Source: Mesotaenium endlicherianum
Taxonomy: Eukaryota > Streptophyta > Zygnematophyceae > Zygnematales > Mesotaeniaceae
Direction: 5' to 3'
DNA: 51,363 nt
Assembly (NCBI GenBank): GCA_009602735.1
Contig: WELA01000963.1
Location: 38,754-90,116 of the forward strand
The notes under the pieces were generated by a model. It searched no databases, was not told the DNA's origin, and was given only the letters and a program-made list of their open reading frames with translations. Shown one piece after another: positions 1-12,634 of this stretch. How positions within the stretch are numbered: the first letter of the stretch is position 1; each line of letters opens with the position of its first letter. The position numbers were made by a program, and so were the translations under genes.

Positions 1-65
1 GGGGGGGGGCGGGAGAGGAGAGGGGGAGGAAGGGGGTTGGTGGTGCAGGGGACCGGGGAGCAGAC

Positions 66-2237
66 CTTGCCGCTCTTGTCGATGTACTTGACAGGCTGCC
101 CCTCCAGCAGGCCCGTGTTGAGCAGCGCCTTGGCATTCTGCGGCACCTGGTCCAGGACCATCGCCGCCCCCTCGGACGCACCCGAGGTAGCACCGGCAGC
201 AGCAGCCTGCGCGCTCGGCGGGGTGGGTTCAGCAGCTGCCGCTGCTGCATGCAGTGCTTCCGCATGCCCTCTGGCCACCGCTAGCGCAGGCGCAGGTGCA
301 GGCGCAAGCGCAGGTGCAGGCGCAGTGACAGGAGCCTCCACAGGAGGAAGCGGGGGGGGCAGGGAGGGCGAAGGAGGAGAGGCCCGCTTCTGCCTGGGGA
401 TGGAGGCGCCGCTGCGGTCTCTCTTACCCCAGGAGGAGTAGGAGGGGGCGGGGGGGGAGGGCACGTAAAGGTCGGGCTCCGCAAGCAGGGCGGCGAACCC
501 GTAGGGGGGCGCGTCGAGGGGGCACTTGTGGCCCTTCTTGGGCGCTCCGCACTTGGTGCAGTGGTACGCTTTACCGATGCGCGACAGCGAGCGGTGGCTG
601 ACGGGGCCGTTGGGGCCGATGATCTGGCCCGCCACGGGGCCCCACCGGTAGCCAGCTGGCAGGCCCTTGCGGCGGAACGTCTCCAGGACCGCGACCTCCG
701 AGCTCTTCTCGTCCAGATCGTTGTCTGGACCGTCGTCGTTGTCCTCCCGCTCCTCCTGCCGCTGCTCCTGCTCCAGGTCCTGCTCAAGTGCTCGCACACT
801 GCCGGAAGAGAGCCCCCCCGGGTCCACGCCCTCGCCCTCATTCCCCTGCGTCGTCTGGAGCAGGAGGCCCAGGTAGCCCCCCCCCAGGCTGCCCTCGTCT
901 TCCTCCTCGTAGTCTTCGTAGTCCTCCTCCTCCTCCTCCTCCTCCTCCTCCTCATCCTCCACCTCCTGGGACGAGTGGCCGGGCCCCGGCGGTGGGGGCG
1001 GCACCGCGTGCAGCCTCTTGGCCGCCGGCTCGCCAAACTCGCCATAACCGTTGCTCGCGTGGGACCCCCAAGGGTGGAGGCTGTTGCCGTTGCTGCGGTG
1101 GCGGGGATGCAGCTGCTGCTGCTGCTGCTGCTGCTGGGGCACAATGCTGCTGGTGTGTTCAGGGTGCACTTGGGCTCCAGGGGCACTGACATCCCTCCCC
1201 CAGCCATCTTTGGGTTCCACTAGCTCCCACTCACCCCCCTGCCCAGGCTGCTGGTATCCCCCGTTGGCGTGTGGTCGCTGGTGATAGTAGGCAGGCTGCT
1301 GCGGCACGTCTTGAGGCGGAGGAGGGCTGGCGATGTCTGCAGGACTCTCCCATGCCCCGTGCGGAGGCACGGGCGGGTAAGCTCCATATCCTAGGGCACT
1401 GCCGGCAGCAGCAGCCGCCAGTGCAAAGCCGTTGGTGTCTATCTCCATACCAACCGCGGTCTCCTCCACCTCCTCCTCCTCCTGTTGCTGCTGCCGCTGC
1501 TGCTGCTGCTGCTGCTGCTGCTCGATTCCTCCAGTGAGGGCACCTGGCTCCCCAGGTGGCGCCACTTGTGCCACAGGAGGCTGCACTGGTGGCAGTGATA
1601 GTGTCTGAGGCTCACTGAAGAGCACAGGCAAAGCCGATCTCTTTGCCACTCTTGGGGAGCAGAGAGCAGGCCAAGGACTGCCTGCGTCTTTGCTGCCACT
1701 CTCTTCCTGAGCTCCAGAGGCAAAGCTAGGGGCTGCAGCTGTCACCGCTACAGGGGCTGCTGCGACAGTTGCTGGGGCTGAAATCGGGGCTGGAGGGGCA
1801 GATGAGGGATCTGCCTGAGGAGTCAGGGGAGGGAGGGGGACAGGAGTTCGTTGAGCTACAATAGGTTTCGGAGCCATGGCTGACAGCTGGGGAGAAGGAG
1901 AAGCAGAAGGAGGGCATGCCTGAGATGAAGGGAAGGGTAGTGGTGAGCGCCTGGCTGCCATGGTGGGCTGTGCAGGTCCCATTCCTGGGCTGGTTCCTGG
2001 CAGGGGCAATGGCGTGCGTCTGGCCATATGACCAGAGGAGCTTGGTGCTGTGAGAGGCTGCCCTGCTATAGGTGCGCCTGACGACGTGAAGGGCAAGGCA
2101 CTTGGCTGACCACCAACTGATTGTGTTGGTGGCTGAAGGGAAGGGAGTGGCGAGATGGAGGCAGGGAGCGCAGGGGCAGTGCCCTGCGATTTTTGGAGAT
2201 CAGAAATATCTGCTGTGTCAGTCGCAGTGACCTCCAT
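66..2237 (-). CDS. Low-complexity nuclear regulator with zinc-knuckle-like motif and TDBD-like C-terminal segment (partial)
   Basis: The minus strand is open for exactly 724 codons from an ATG at 2237 to a GT donor after position 66, so the 3' part lies beyond the left edge. An in-frame stop at 2258-2256 and an acceptor-like TTTTTAG near 2270 suggest that the ATG follows a 5'UTR intron. In order the protein has a Pro/Ala/Ser-rich N-terminus, a poly-Q tract (about residue 240), a short poly-Q (about 368), a poly-E/acidic block (about 427-445), a Gln/Glu-rich segment, and a conserved-looking block with YHCTKCGAPKKGHKC (about 558-572). The last residues (about 693-724, MVLDQVPQNAKALLNTGLL then EGQPVKYIDKSGK) resemble the start of the Tify-domain-binding domain (TDBD) of IDM1-like PHD/acetyltransferase proteins. 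If that is right, PHD or acyltransferase exons should lie to the left. The frame is certain; the family assignment is tentative. A chromatin or transcription role is inference. Confidence 0.6.
905..955. repeat. (CTC/GAG)n trinucleotide tract encoding poly-Glu
   Basis: A pyrimidine-rich CTC run on the plus strand is read on the minus strand as a Glu run inside the partial gene at 66-2237. Two CAG/CTG tracts in the same exon (1113-1136 and about 1482-1523) encode poly-Gln. Confidence 0.8.
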
Positions 2238-2270
2238 CTGGTACTCCACCTCCCCCTATGACGTCCTGCT

Positions 2271-3778
2271 AAAAAGAAGAGGCCAGAGAAAGTACCCATC
2301 AGTCCCACTAACCCACCCTTGCGCGCCTCCAGAAGAATTTGACTGAGCAACCAGGGCAGATCAGGATGACACAATCATTTTTTCCATCACTCCTTGACGG
2401 GGCCCCACAGCCTAGGTGCATGTGCTGCAGCAGGAGGCTTGGGTGAGAGCAGGTCAAGAAATAGCTTCCTCACAAATACAGACAGGTGTTCCCTCACGAG
2501 GTCTACCACTATGTGACGGGTGAATAACACAGATATAAGTAGCTCGTGCACATCAGAAAATGGATTCCAGAGCGGAAAGAATATGAAAGACTTGAAAAAT
2601 TAACACCTATACACTGGCACGAGCCAATGATAGTTAACATATTACAGGGACTGCTCTACTCTACTCCATCCCCCCGGAAATATCACATGAGTAAAGTCGA
2701 GTACAAGCTGACATGCTTCCTGAGATTGTATCAATCACCTGCCTGTATCCGCAGCGACCCTAACGCAACCGAACAACTTCTAGTAGTCATCCTTAATCTT
2801 AGTGGCTACATGCCTAACTAAAGCTCTCAAATCTAGGAAAAGGAGAGTTCCGTGCGGTTCCGAGGACGCGATAACACACCGCTTGCATCATGTCTCGTTG
2901 AATTCCAAATTTCAAAATTCGAACTCGTAACACTTTTCGCTTGTATTTACAACTTGAACGCCCGCGTCGATTGCTTCACGTGCAGTTTTGTCCTGAAACT
3001 ATAGAGTCTATTTGTTTCAAATAGAGGTTGGCTTCACTTACCGCAAGGACTTGGCGGACCTCAACACTAGACGCTTAACTCGAGCTGGCCATCACAGGCC
3101 ATGGCGGCAAACAAAACCCTTAAAGAAGCTTTCAAAGTAGTAAATAAAATGTCTTCTAGACTTCCAATCTCTTCCCGGCTGAATCTTCAATAATCGTAAG
3201 AGCAAAACGTAACAGGAACGACTGGTATAGCTATGGAGCAACACAACAGGTTACCGAAGTCTCAAAACTCACTGAGGCGGTTTTCGACAGTTGCAGTTTT
3301 ATGATGCGCTTTGATGATGCTTCCAAGTTTCAACTCTGCATATCACTCGTGTTGTACGACATCCTTGTACGCCCCGCATGCTTCCGCAGGTTTCCGTGCT
3401 GGACACAATGCCGCGAGCCTGGAACCACCCGCGGTCTCAACGATTTCGAACAATTTCGAAGAACAAACTAACATTCGAGCGACGTTGACGTTAAGAGAGC
3501 CGGCAATGAAGTCGCACAAGTTGACATTTAGACAGAGAAATTTGACGACCGTCAAAACACTCAACGTCGAATTGGTCAAGTGTGACGGTCGTCAGGTGAC
3601 TCGACGTCGAACTGGTCATTCTATGACCTGTGCGTTAACTCCATTCCACGAGCCCGAACTCCCACATGCACGCTTATTGCATGTGAGAAACTTTCGCACT
3701 ATGATTATTCTCAGTGATGACCTTTCTACAGTATTGTACTAAGTCGCTGTATATCACAACTGAGTTCCTGAAAATGTC
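2271..3778. other. Spacer upstream of two divergent genes
   Basis: No convincing coding exon is seen. The left part probably holds the 5'UTR and promoter of the minus-strand gene at 66-2237. The right part precedes the plus-strand gene starting at 3779. The stretch 3541-3620 holds two imperfect copies of a unit of about 38 bp, with an 11-bp perfect inverted repeat (GACGACCGTCA at 3544-3554, TGACGGTCGTC at 3582-3592) and several TGACG cores. Confidence 0.4.
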
Positions 3779-6700
3779 ATGAATGCCACAACTACTCGCA
3801 AGGATTCCATGCTGTCACTAGAAGAATGGGCAAGTGGCCTTCTGACGGAGCTTTCGGTTGATGGAAATGACGAGGTAAAGGATTTTTCCTGGTAATGCGC
3901 ATATCTGTCATGTGTTTTACGGCTAGACAACACCTTACGTCTCCGCTACTTGTGAGGATACACTCTTATCCAAGCTGGAAGTCAGCGACGAGGATGCCGG
4001 TCATTGTGACTGTTCGCGCAAATCTTTTGCTCTCCTTGCCTATTTCAACAGCTTTTAAGCATGTACTTGTGCCTGCATTACTCATTTTAACGTGTTTATT
4101 GGACTCGTTTCCATTATGAATAACTAACCACGAGATGGTGACATGATCACTGATATAAAATTGCGCTTGTGCTGTCGTTTTTGAAATGTATGATTGCATG
4201 CCAACATGCACTGCTGCAGGGTACAGCCATGCCTCTTAAGCGTCATTTGAAAATTTCTCCTGTTCTCATGAATTTGCAACACTTTTGCAGTCCTTCACTG
4301 TCCTCGGAGGTTGGAGTCATGACAATATAGTTAATCGTTTCCACAGGATATCGCAAAACTGAAAGCTCTGAGATGGCTCTTGTCTCCTCCCGACCAACCA
4401 AACGAAAGACCAAGAGTCAGCACTTGGTTTCATGCAGAAGAAGCTCAGCAGCAGGTACACGAGGAGGTGCAGGATGTGGGAGAGACCAACTTTGAGTCCG
4501 AGCCCCGTGTTGGCGTACAGCCAGCAAGTCGAGACGTTTGTGAGCCAGACGTCAAGATTACAGGCCAGGTCTTTGAGGAACCTCTCGCCCCTCAACACAG
4601 GAGTTCCAGAGGCAGAGCCGGTGCGGACGATGGCACGAGCACAGAGGGTGGAGGATCTGTCAGGCTTCTCCCGTCAGCCCGAGGGCACAGAGCCACGCAG
4701 CTGGCCAGGTCCGCAACGTCGGTGCTGCTTCACCAGGTGTTGGACTCTCACTGGCTGAGAGTCCTCGGCTTGCTCCACCTTCACTGGCCCTGGGCTTGCC
4801 AGCTGGAGGCCCTTGCACTTCTTGTGGAGATAGAGCCTCGCAGGAAGGCCCCTGCACCAGAGCTGGCCGCCAGGCTTCAGGTACCAGATGACACCAGCAC
4901 CTCAAAGTTGGTGTGAAGAGGAGGACATTTTGTAAGGGAGGGGCTCGTCCTCGACCGCTCCAATACCTGAGTTGCAATGCACCAGTTGGCCCCTTCAGCA
5001 GTTCCATATGGTGTGCGCTGTGGTGTGTGTGGTGTCTCTTTGGAGAGTTCCTCCTCGCATGGCAGTGTTCTCCTTTGCCTGTAGGTCCGCAGGGCCTCAT
5101 AAGATCTGGAGCACTCATTTCTCTTTCCAGTACAGTGCATTCTTGTGCCTGGTGCCTGCTGAGTGAAGCATCAGATGGCTATCGATATAGTATATACTGA
5201 TGAGTCACTCGTGATGGTGCACCTCGTAGGATCATCTGGGTGGAACTGCCTCCGCTTCCCTTCGCTGCATGAATGATCAGATGCGGCACAGCTAAATCTC
5301 GTGTCATTGTGACAGGCAGCTCTGGGCCTCTATTTCCACTGGCTGAGGTTGAAGTCGCAGAAGAGGGAGACGTCTTCTGACTCGGCAAATCCCTCTGCAA
5401 ATGACAGATGGCAATCTATGAGGGGCCTTCAGCTGATGAAGCAGCTCATTGTGCACATCTCGTCACAATGGACACACCCTTTCTCTCTGGTGAGTCACGC
5501 TGCGTCCATCCCTTGGAGCTGCCATGATGGCGCCTAACATTTCACAAATTCGAGCTGATGATTGCTCTGGCGAGTGGACGCCTCCATGGCTTCAAGGAGA
5601 AAACACTTGAGACAGCCCCTAGTGACAGCTGGGGTTGCTTCTCCTCTCCAAACTGCGTAAGATATGTGAATGAGCTGTTTTGAATGCAATACTCTTGTAC
5701 TTCTTGTCCCTCGAGAAGGTACATAGATTACATAACATAATTCGATTGCAACACCCGTCTAAGTTTCTAACAGTAACCTGCGACTCGACTGAACTTGCAG
5801 CTGGTACATCATGTTCTCAACTTCTCATTCGAGATGAGCGCGCGGAAGGAGCACCCAAAGGATGCCCAGCCCCCAGTGCAGGCGGGTGGCCCTGCAGGTC
5901 AGTGGTCCCTTTGTTTCACTGCTCTGCGCTCCCTCCCGGCTTCTCTCGCAGGTTCTTCACGAGTGTCCCGGGAGCCCATGTGAGCTCAAGTGTTGCATCA
6001 CGCTCTAGCAGCGTCTACTTCACAGTCGGTATTTGGGGCCTTTTGTCGCATTACAAAGAAAGGATGTAGTGTATGGGCTCAATACCTCGTAAGTGCTGCA
6101 TGCTTGAGTCAACCAAGACGTGCAAGAAGCAGACAGATCTGACTCCAGTAGAGGCAGGATAGAAGCCACTTGCGGCTCTCTTTGAGACCGCAAGAACCCA
6201 TGTTACTATACGGCCTTCCTTCTCACTTGTGAAGTCGTGTGATGTGGCGCGCAAACCGGCTGGGATATCGTTCTTCCCGACTTGCAGCAGCACTATGCCC
6301 ACTGCACAACCATCCTGTGGCTCTCCTACTTGCAGCTGCGCCTTGCTCACGTGCAACCATGCCAAGTGTCCGCTCGCGTGCCTGCTCGTGCGCTTCTTGC
6401 TCCATGCTGGCCAGCAGAGGTGGCGCTCAAGAGCGTGCTGAATCTGCAACTCGACTCAGCCCAAATTCGAGCTTCTGTAGCGCCGCTGGCTCTGCTCCCC
6501 TCTCCTAGTACAGACTTGCCGTGCAATTGCGCCCTACGAGCTGCAGTAATCGGTTCCTCTGTGTGAGCCCGTTCTGTCCCCCTCGAGTGGCCCCATCGTC
6601 GGCCTCCGCAAGTGAGTTGAACCCTAGAGTGGCCTCTGGGTTCCTTGGCAGGTCGATCGCCACTTGGCACTCCGCTGCGCTCTCCCATGTCCGCCTCCCT

Positions 6701-9700
6701 CCTCTCTGTGGCCCCTCTTATCACCGGGAAGCTGAACAAGCACGGCCATTTCTTGCCCTACAACCCTGCGCACGACGTCGAGGAGGACGTCGAGGGAGAG
6801 GGAGGGGTCCGTGGCAACGACAACGACGAAATAGGCGAAGATGGGATCCATGGAGGGCGCCGGCGGGACGAAGGAGGACCCGCGAGCGGGCTGGGAGCAA
6901 GGCGCAAGAAGAGAGCACGAGGTCAGTCCCTGCGCGTGCATGGCTCCACCTGTGTGGCATGGCTCCACGCGTGTGTTGTACCGGGCCCAGTCCTCAGCTC
7001 GCCTTGCACTTGTCTCAGCTGCTGGTCTAGGAACCCCTCAGTAAGACTCAGCATACTAGGACAAAGTTGAGGGTCCCAAAAATTCCACCAGCCGTGCAGG
7101 GAAGGGCGGCTTCTCCTCTTCTGGGCTGGTCCCTAAGCTGTGCCTCGTGCTGCGTGTCGGCTGCAGCAGCGCAAGGAGGGCCGGAGGAAGGAGGAGGAGG
7201 AGAAGGGGGGGCCCTCAGGAAGCATGGGGGGGCGGCTCCTGTGCCCTCGTCTCAGGACACTCAGCCGCCAGGGCCCGCGCACGACAGCCAGCATTGCAGG
7301 GACAGCAGCAGCCGCCACAGAAGCCAGGCACCAGTGGCGTCTCAGCCCCACTCCGCCACTGAGGGCATCCTGCATGAACTGGCTGACACAGTCAGGCAGG
7401 CGCTTGAGAGGGGGCAGGACGAGGTCTCGACCAGAGGGCCAGCAGACTGCCGGGGGGCCTGGTCCAGGCCCCCGGTGGCCGTCATCACCGATGCCCTCAT
7501 TGAGCGGCTGGCGACCCCGCATGAAGCTGCTCTGCAGATGTGGCAGTACGAGGAGGTGCGTCCAAGTGGATGCGTGCGTGTGTGTGCACGCGTGTGTTCT
7601 AGTACGCGGGTGTGTGTGGGTGTGGGTGTGGGTGTTCGTGTGCGTGCGCGTGCGCGTGCCTTTGTGGGTTGAAGTCAAGCTGTGCACCACACGTGCGCGT
7701 GCGGCATGTCCTTCTCGCTCGCAGTCAACGCATGCTCCCTGCTGCGGCGCCCTAGGCCTCGCCTGTAGCTATGCGATACGCTTGCCAGGCTGGGCGTCAT
7801 GGCTTACACTCTCTCAGCGTAAGCAGGCAACTCCCTCTTGGCAGCAGCTGTAGTGGCACTCTCAGCGGGGCGCCTGCTGCACTAAGCGTGGCCGGCTCCC
7901 TGGCCCGTTAAGAGGCATTCCCGGTTGTATTCTGCAGCACGTGCCCTGGCCTCCCCTCCCAAGCTAGGCTTCGCTTACCCTCTCCTAGACGTTGGCTATC
8001 TTTGCTCCACTCTCAGGCTTGCTGTTGCTCGTTATTCTGCTCACCACGCAAGAACGCACTTACAAGCAGCTCAGGGCGCAGTTCCCCGCACAGAAGGAGA
8101 CCTGTCGCAGAACAACGACTCTTGACAGGTAGGTAGCACCTTTCTGCACTCTACGCCCCCTGCACCACTGCCTGCCGGACACACTATTCGGCACTTTCAC
8201 CTCTGCCTATCGGTGCCTGTTTCGAAGAGTCAGCTGCCAGATAACCAGCCTGCAAATGCATGACCGACCTGTCTGTTTGTTCTGGTTGGCCGGTCGCAAT
8301 GCCACAGGTGCTTCCGCGGAAGGTGGTGAATGCACGCCACTGCTTCCTGGCCGCCTGCTTCGACAGCAACCCCCTGCTACTCCATGTACACACATGCGCA
8401 CATGCTCAGATGATCGAGAGGCTGTAAAAGGCTACTCGTATGCTCGTCAGGATGGACCCCCTTCAAGCTCTGCTCTGCCCTGCCGTGCTCTTTTTTGAGC
8501 CTGTTTTGTGCGGGAGAGCATGCCCGTGAGTCAAGGAGGTGCAGAAACCCTTCTTGAAAAAGCTTGTGATTCGAGCGTGCCTTGCCCGCTCTGAACCCTT
8601 CTCCCTGGGTGCTGATGATTCCCGCATCTTCCAGGCAGTCCTTATTGCTGTCTGAGCTGAGGGATGTAGCTTGAAGGATTATGCGATACCATACAGGGTC
8701 ATGTCTCCCTGCTTGCTTCGTGGTGCCACTGCACACTGCATGAGAGGGTACGAGCGTCCCAGGCGTGGCAGCGTGGCAACTGTTACGGAGGTCGCATCCA
8801 CGAAGGTGTCCTGAGCAAGTGGGCAGCAGCACTAGCAGCAGTGTGGACGGATACCCAGCTTTGCCTTCCTGCAACAACCTACGTTGTATGCCCAGCTGGC
8901 AGCTCCACAGGACAGGTTGCACCTACGTTGCAGCTGGCGTGTGACCCTCGGAAGGTGGGGGAGGTTGCAGCTGGTGGAGATGGTGCTGGAGGAGGGCCCG
9001 TCTGAGGCGGCGCTGGGATGCGCGGAGCTGGTGCGGGTGCTTCTTGCTGATGCGATCGGGTGCTGGCACACCATTGTGCGCGCCAAGCAGCCTCTTCACC
9101 GGTCTCCTGCTCCTCAAGTAAGGCCGCACTGCGCACCGGGCAAGCGCGCGAGCTCTGGTCGTGGGAACGCATGCAGTGTGGTTGTATCGGAGCACTGTGA
9201 ATTGCCACTGCCTTCCAGCGCGGGTCGGATTCTTCCTCAAGAATCTGGGGGTGAATCCTAGTGGTGGCTAGATGCAGGACATGTGGCTTGTAAACGGTTT
9301 GCGAACCAATGCAGCCGTTACTCGTGTCTGCTGCTCCCTTGACCACAAGTCCGCGAGGGTCCTATGAAGCACGCCTCTGTGAGCCTGAGAGTCTTGCCGT
9401 GTATGTGTCCACACTCAGATATATTTCTTTCGAGCAGTGACAAAGCACATGCAGAATGCACCAGCAGTGAAAACACATTGCTTGGATCATGCCTGGGTCG
9501 TGCCCTTCTTTGTGTACGTTCGGTTCTAGTTGGCCGTTGTAGTGCCGTTTTAATGCACGTCTGTTCTGGGAGCTGACAGATGTTGCAAGCTGACAAAAGT
9601 TTGGGAGCTGACTGAGTGATTCATGATTGAACAGGTGTACACAGAGGATGCGGCTCGTCGTAGCCACGCGGCTCGGTTGGTTCGCATGATTTCATGGCCA

Positions 9701-10494
9701 GGCTGGCTGCCTTACCCTCTCGCTGCGTGTCCCGCCATCATTCCCCTCCTGGAGCGTGGCGATTTGCCAGACATTTTGTTCCTGGTGTGGCGGTGCATGC
9801 ACCACGCCATAACCGATGGCGGCCTCTGGGATGAAGTGCACGCCTCCCATGGTCATGAGGGAGACACTGTTGCGCAGAATAGCACCCAGAGCCCATCTTT
9901 GCAGCAACCTTCGAGGAGGCCTGGACAGGGACAGCACATAGGAGAAGAAGGTGGCGGGGTGCCGCGTGTGGAAGAGGTTTTTTGCAAGGTAAGGAGTGGA
10001 GGGTGTTGCTGCCCATGCTTGTGCGTGAGTTTTGGTCTCTGTGGGAGTTTCCTGCCTGTGGAGTTGTCTCTGCAGGAGAACTACATATCAACTCGCCTGT
10101 CTGAAAAGCATGAGAAGCTGTCAAAGGTGCTTTGGGTGTTGCCGAGCTTGATGTTTACAATAACCTCATAAGACTACCAAAATTTATGTTTTGACTCGGC
10201 CATTCAACTGCTATTGTTCCATCAAGGTCTCTTCATCATTTACAGCTGAAGGTACCCAATAGTTGGATTAATAGAGAGGCAACGGGTACTGATGTGACGT
10301 GTATGTACTCTTGTTGTCGACCCTTTCTGAATCTTCAGGCTGATGACTTGGAGAAGAGGTCAACCACTGCGTACAAGGAATGGGAAGGTCATCTATTCGC
10401 CATTTTGCGGCGAAATATAGCCCATATAGGACCATATACTGCCCACATATTTCTTCAGATAGGAGGCAACAGTGCAAAACCTTCTATGGTATAA
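3779..10494 (+). CDS. Multi-exon gene of unrecognised family
   Basis: Candidate exons are 3779-3874 (ATG; MNATTTRKDSMLSLEEWASG), 3957-3980, 4347-4454, 5801-5897, 6288-~6550, 6652-6921, 7167-7555, 8070-8128, 8308-8385, 8896-9117, 9635-9988, 10076-10126 and 10339-10494 (TAA). Most have good GT/AG borders. The exons from 8308 to the stop are all in phase 0 and together encode an unbroken, helix-rich leucine-rich stretch (for example ISWPGWLPYPLAACPAIIPL). The middle exons at 6652-7555 encode an acidic/basic linker with RRKKRAR and then AVITDALIERLATPHEAALQ. Phases do not join between 5897 and 6288 or between 8128 and 8308, so exons are missing or borders are slightly wrong there. Exon 2 could instead run to a TAA near 4059. 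I recognise no domain. A real gene is likely, especially its 3' half; its function is unknown. Confidence 0.5.
7575..7665. repeat. (TG)n / GTGCGTGCGCG alternating purine-pyrimidine tract
   Basis: A TG- and CG-rich alternating tract lies in the intron just after the donor at 7556 of the unknown plus-strand gene. Such tracts can adopt Z-DNA; otherwise it is a plain microsatellite. Confidence 0.7.
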
Positions 10495-11369
10495 CCTCGT
10501 TCATTGCACTTTTTTGATGTTGTCCAATTTAGGAGTTGAGAAGGGGGTATAACAGAAGAGTAAGCATGAAGTGGCATTAATAATGCGCGCTTAGTACATA
10601 AAAGAAGCAGCAAGTGCTGGAGGAATTTTCAAGAATGTGCACATATGCCAAAAAACACCACCTTGTTTTCGACTCTTGATCCCCCGTCTTTTCTCGGTGC
10701 TGTTCAAAGGTAATCTGGAGAGTAACCTCGTGAGATTTTGTTTCAAAAACAGTGGGAGCTTTTGGTATATCTACCTTCTAAACTGCAGTGGTTGATTTTA
10801 GGCCCAAAAGAGACGAGAATGTTATGGGTGTACTACACATCTAATGTCACCCGTACTAAGAAAACCACCTCTTCCTCTTGCTCGTGGTTTTCTCCTAACA
10901 GCGTGATATTTTGATCATCCAAACATGGACCAATTTGCCTACATACAATCCATTTGAATGGTGTACTTTTCCGCATTCCAGTATGTGCTGCTTCGACATG
11001 ATGACAACTCACTAGTAATTACATTCTTGCACAACCATACAAGACGCCCACATGTACTCGAATGCTGTTTTTGACGTATAAACAAATGGAGAAGAATCTA
11101 CATTCCTTAGTAGAGATATGGTCATGTCTGTAGTCTACAATCAGCCTATCTCGACCGATGTTGATAGAAATGATACAACACATTACGGCAGCAAATTAAG
11201 TTGCCGCCAGAAACGTATCCTACACTCAGGTATGAGATTGCTGAAACAAACACCTCTCCACATAACCTGGGGAAGCTATGACCAGATAGTGAGTCGATAA
11301 AAGTACACGTAGGCATTTACAAAATACCCAGCTAAAAATAATGTGATAACAAACTAAGGATCAGGCAGT
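10495..11369. other. Convergent intergenic spacer
   Basis: AT-rich DNA between the stop of the plus-strand gene (10494) and the stop of the minus-strand plastid gene (11370). It presumably holds both 3'UTRs. I see no ORF, repeat or RNA gene. Confidence 0.4.
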
Positions 11370-12634
11370 TTACTGCTGCCTCTTGGCGTCCTCCCCTGTG
11401 CTCTTCTTTGAGACAGTCTCCTTCTCATCTACAATGGGGCCATCCTTGGGCACAGGGTCAGAACCAGGTCCCTCCTCTTGGTTCTCGAAGTCCCTGGATG
11501 CATCGTCACTGAAGTGGCGACCAGGTGCATGGGCGTAGTCCTTGGGGTCACCCTTCTCCGCATCTGACTTCTTCTCCTGCCAGGATTTCGTGTACAAGCA
11601 GATTCACTAGATGTTTCTCCCGCATGCAGATTTTGTTTCTATTATCCATCAGACCAGTCTACTAGACGATGGCCTACATCCACTTCTGCTACCCAGTCTG
11701 ATATGACAACCCACAAATTCATCCAATGTCAGAACTAGGCAACGGGGAGAGCTACACCCAAACGAATGAAAAAGTTGCATGGTAATTAATCCTCCGGCCC
11801 ACAATTATGAACCCTCAAGCATCATTTGGAGTGTCCCTTGTTCCTTGTGAATACTCTTAAGGTCATCGCCATGTTCTAGCTAGGGCTTTCAAGGTCATCG
11901 CCATGTTCTAGCTAGGGCTTTCCCACCAAGCCTATTTGCACAATAAGCATACGTCTCCCGATTCTATCTATATGAACTAAACTGAGATACCCAAGCAGCT
12001 CGGTCTCTGATTACCTCAAAGCATGGGAAATGTGACTGGCACTTTGAATAGTCCAGAGTAAATCCCTTACGTGCAGTGCAATTTCAAATCGAGCAGGCAA
12101 CCTGCAGCGTCCTACTAGTAATGAGGGGTACTGGCAAGGAAATCAATGTCGGTATACTCACAGGAGCAGCAGCGCAAACTCTGATGTTTCTGCGAGGAGC
12201 TGCAAGTCTCACGCTGTGTGTAGATCTGCATGACATAAGGTGAAAGACTGAAGTTAGTAACTCGAACCAAGAGTATGAGCTTCAGGAAATGTGTCTGCAT
12301 ATCAATTTTTTTGTTCGTGCCTTGCTGAAACATTTTGCTCATCACAAAGTAGATGTCAACCAAGCAGTTACCATATTAGTACAAATGCATAACAGTTGAT
12401 TAAGCAGCAAGCACAACCCCTTTCCGTCCACAGAAGCAGCCGACAGATTGACGTAGAGCATCCGGAACCTACGGATAACTAGCCCACAAGGCATGAAAAA
12501 TGAGGACACAGTCCAAAAGCACGACAAATGATATTCGCATGTGATAATCACCTGCTTGAGATACTGGACGAAGGCACTGCTGCGAAGGGCGTAGCTACGG
12601 CTGCGATGCAGCTCATGAATGTTAAAGAAGCCAT
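11370..12634 (-). CDS. Small acidic plastid-targeted protein, unknown function
   Basis: Three exons join with matching phases: 12634-12552 (ATG in a CACCATGG context), 12225-12162 and 11576-11370 (TAA). They give about 117 residues. The N-terminus (MASLTFMSCIAAVATPFAAV, then Ser- and Arg-rich residues up to RVCAAAP) is a typical chloroplast transit peptide: rich in Ser/Ala/Thr/Arg, poor in acidic residues, with a VCAAA-like cleavage region. The mature part of about 68 residues is strongly hydrophilic and acidic (GDPKDYAHAPGRHFSDDASR, then DFENQEEGPG and a Lys/Glu tail), probably disordered. It has no membrane segment and no motif I can name. Plastid location is inferred; function is unknown. 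The long intron 2 carries a 32-bp tandem duplication. Confidence 0.75.
11859..11922. repeat. 32-bp tandem duplication
   Basis: Two essentially identical copies of a 32-bp unit beginning AAGGTCATCGCCATG lie head to tail in intron 2 of the small plastid gene. Confidence 0.9.

Noticed and set aside
281-1207. 308-codon minus-strand ORF rich in Arg/Ser
   Set aside because: Shadow frame of the 724-codon frame that spans the same DNA and has sensible domains.
528-1223. Plus-strand Leu-rich ORF of 231 codons
   Set aside because: Antisense of CAG/GAG triplet repeats; composition artefact.
5195-5225. Hammerhead ribozyme-like CTGATGAG
   Set aside because: No GAAA core or closing stems follow at the right distance.
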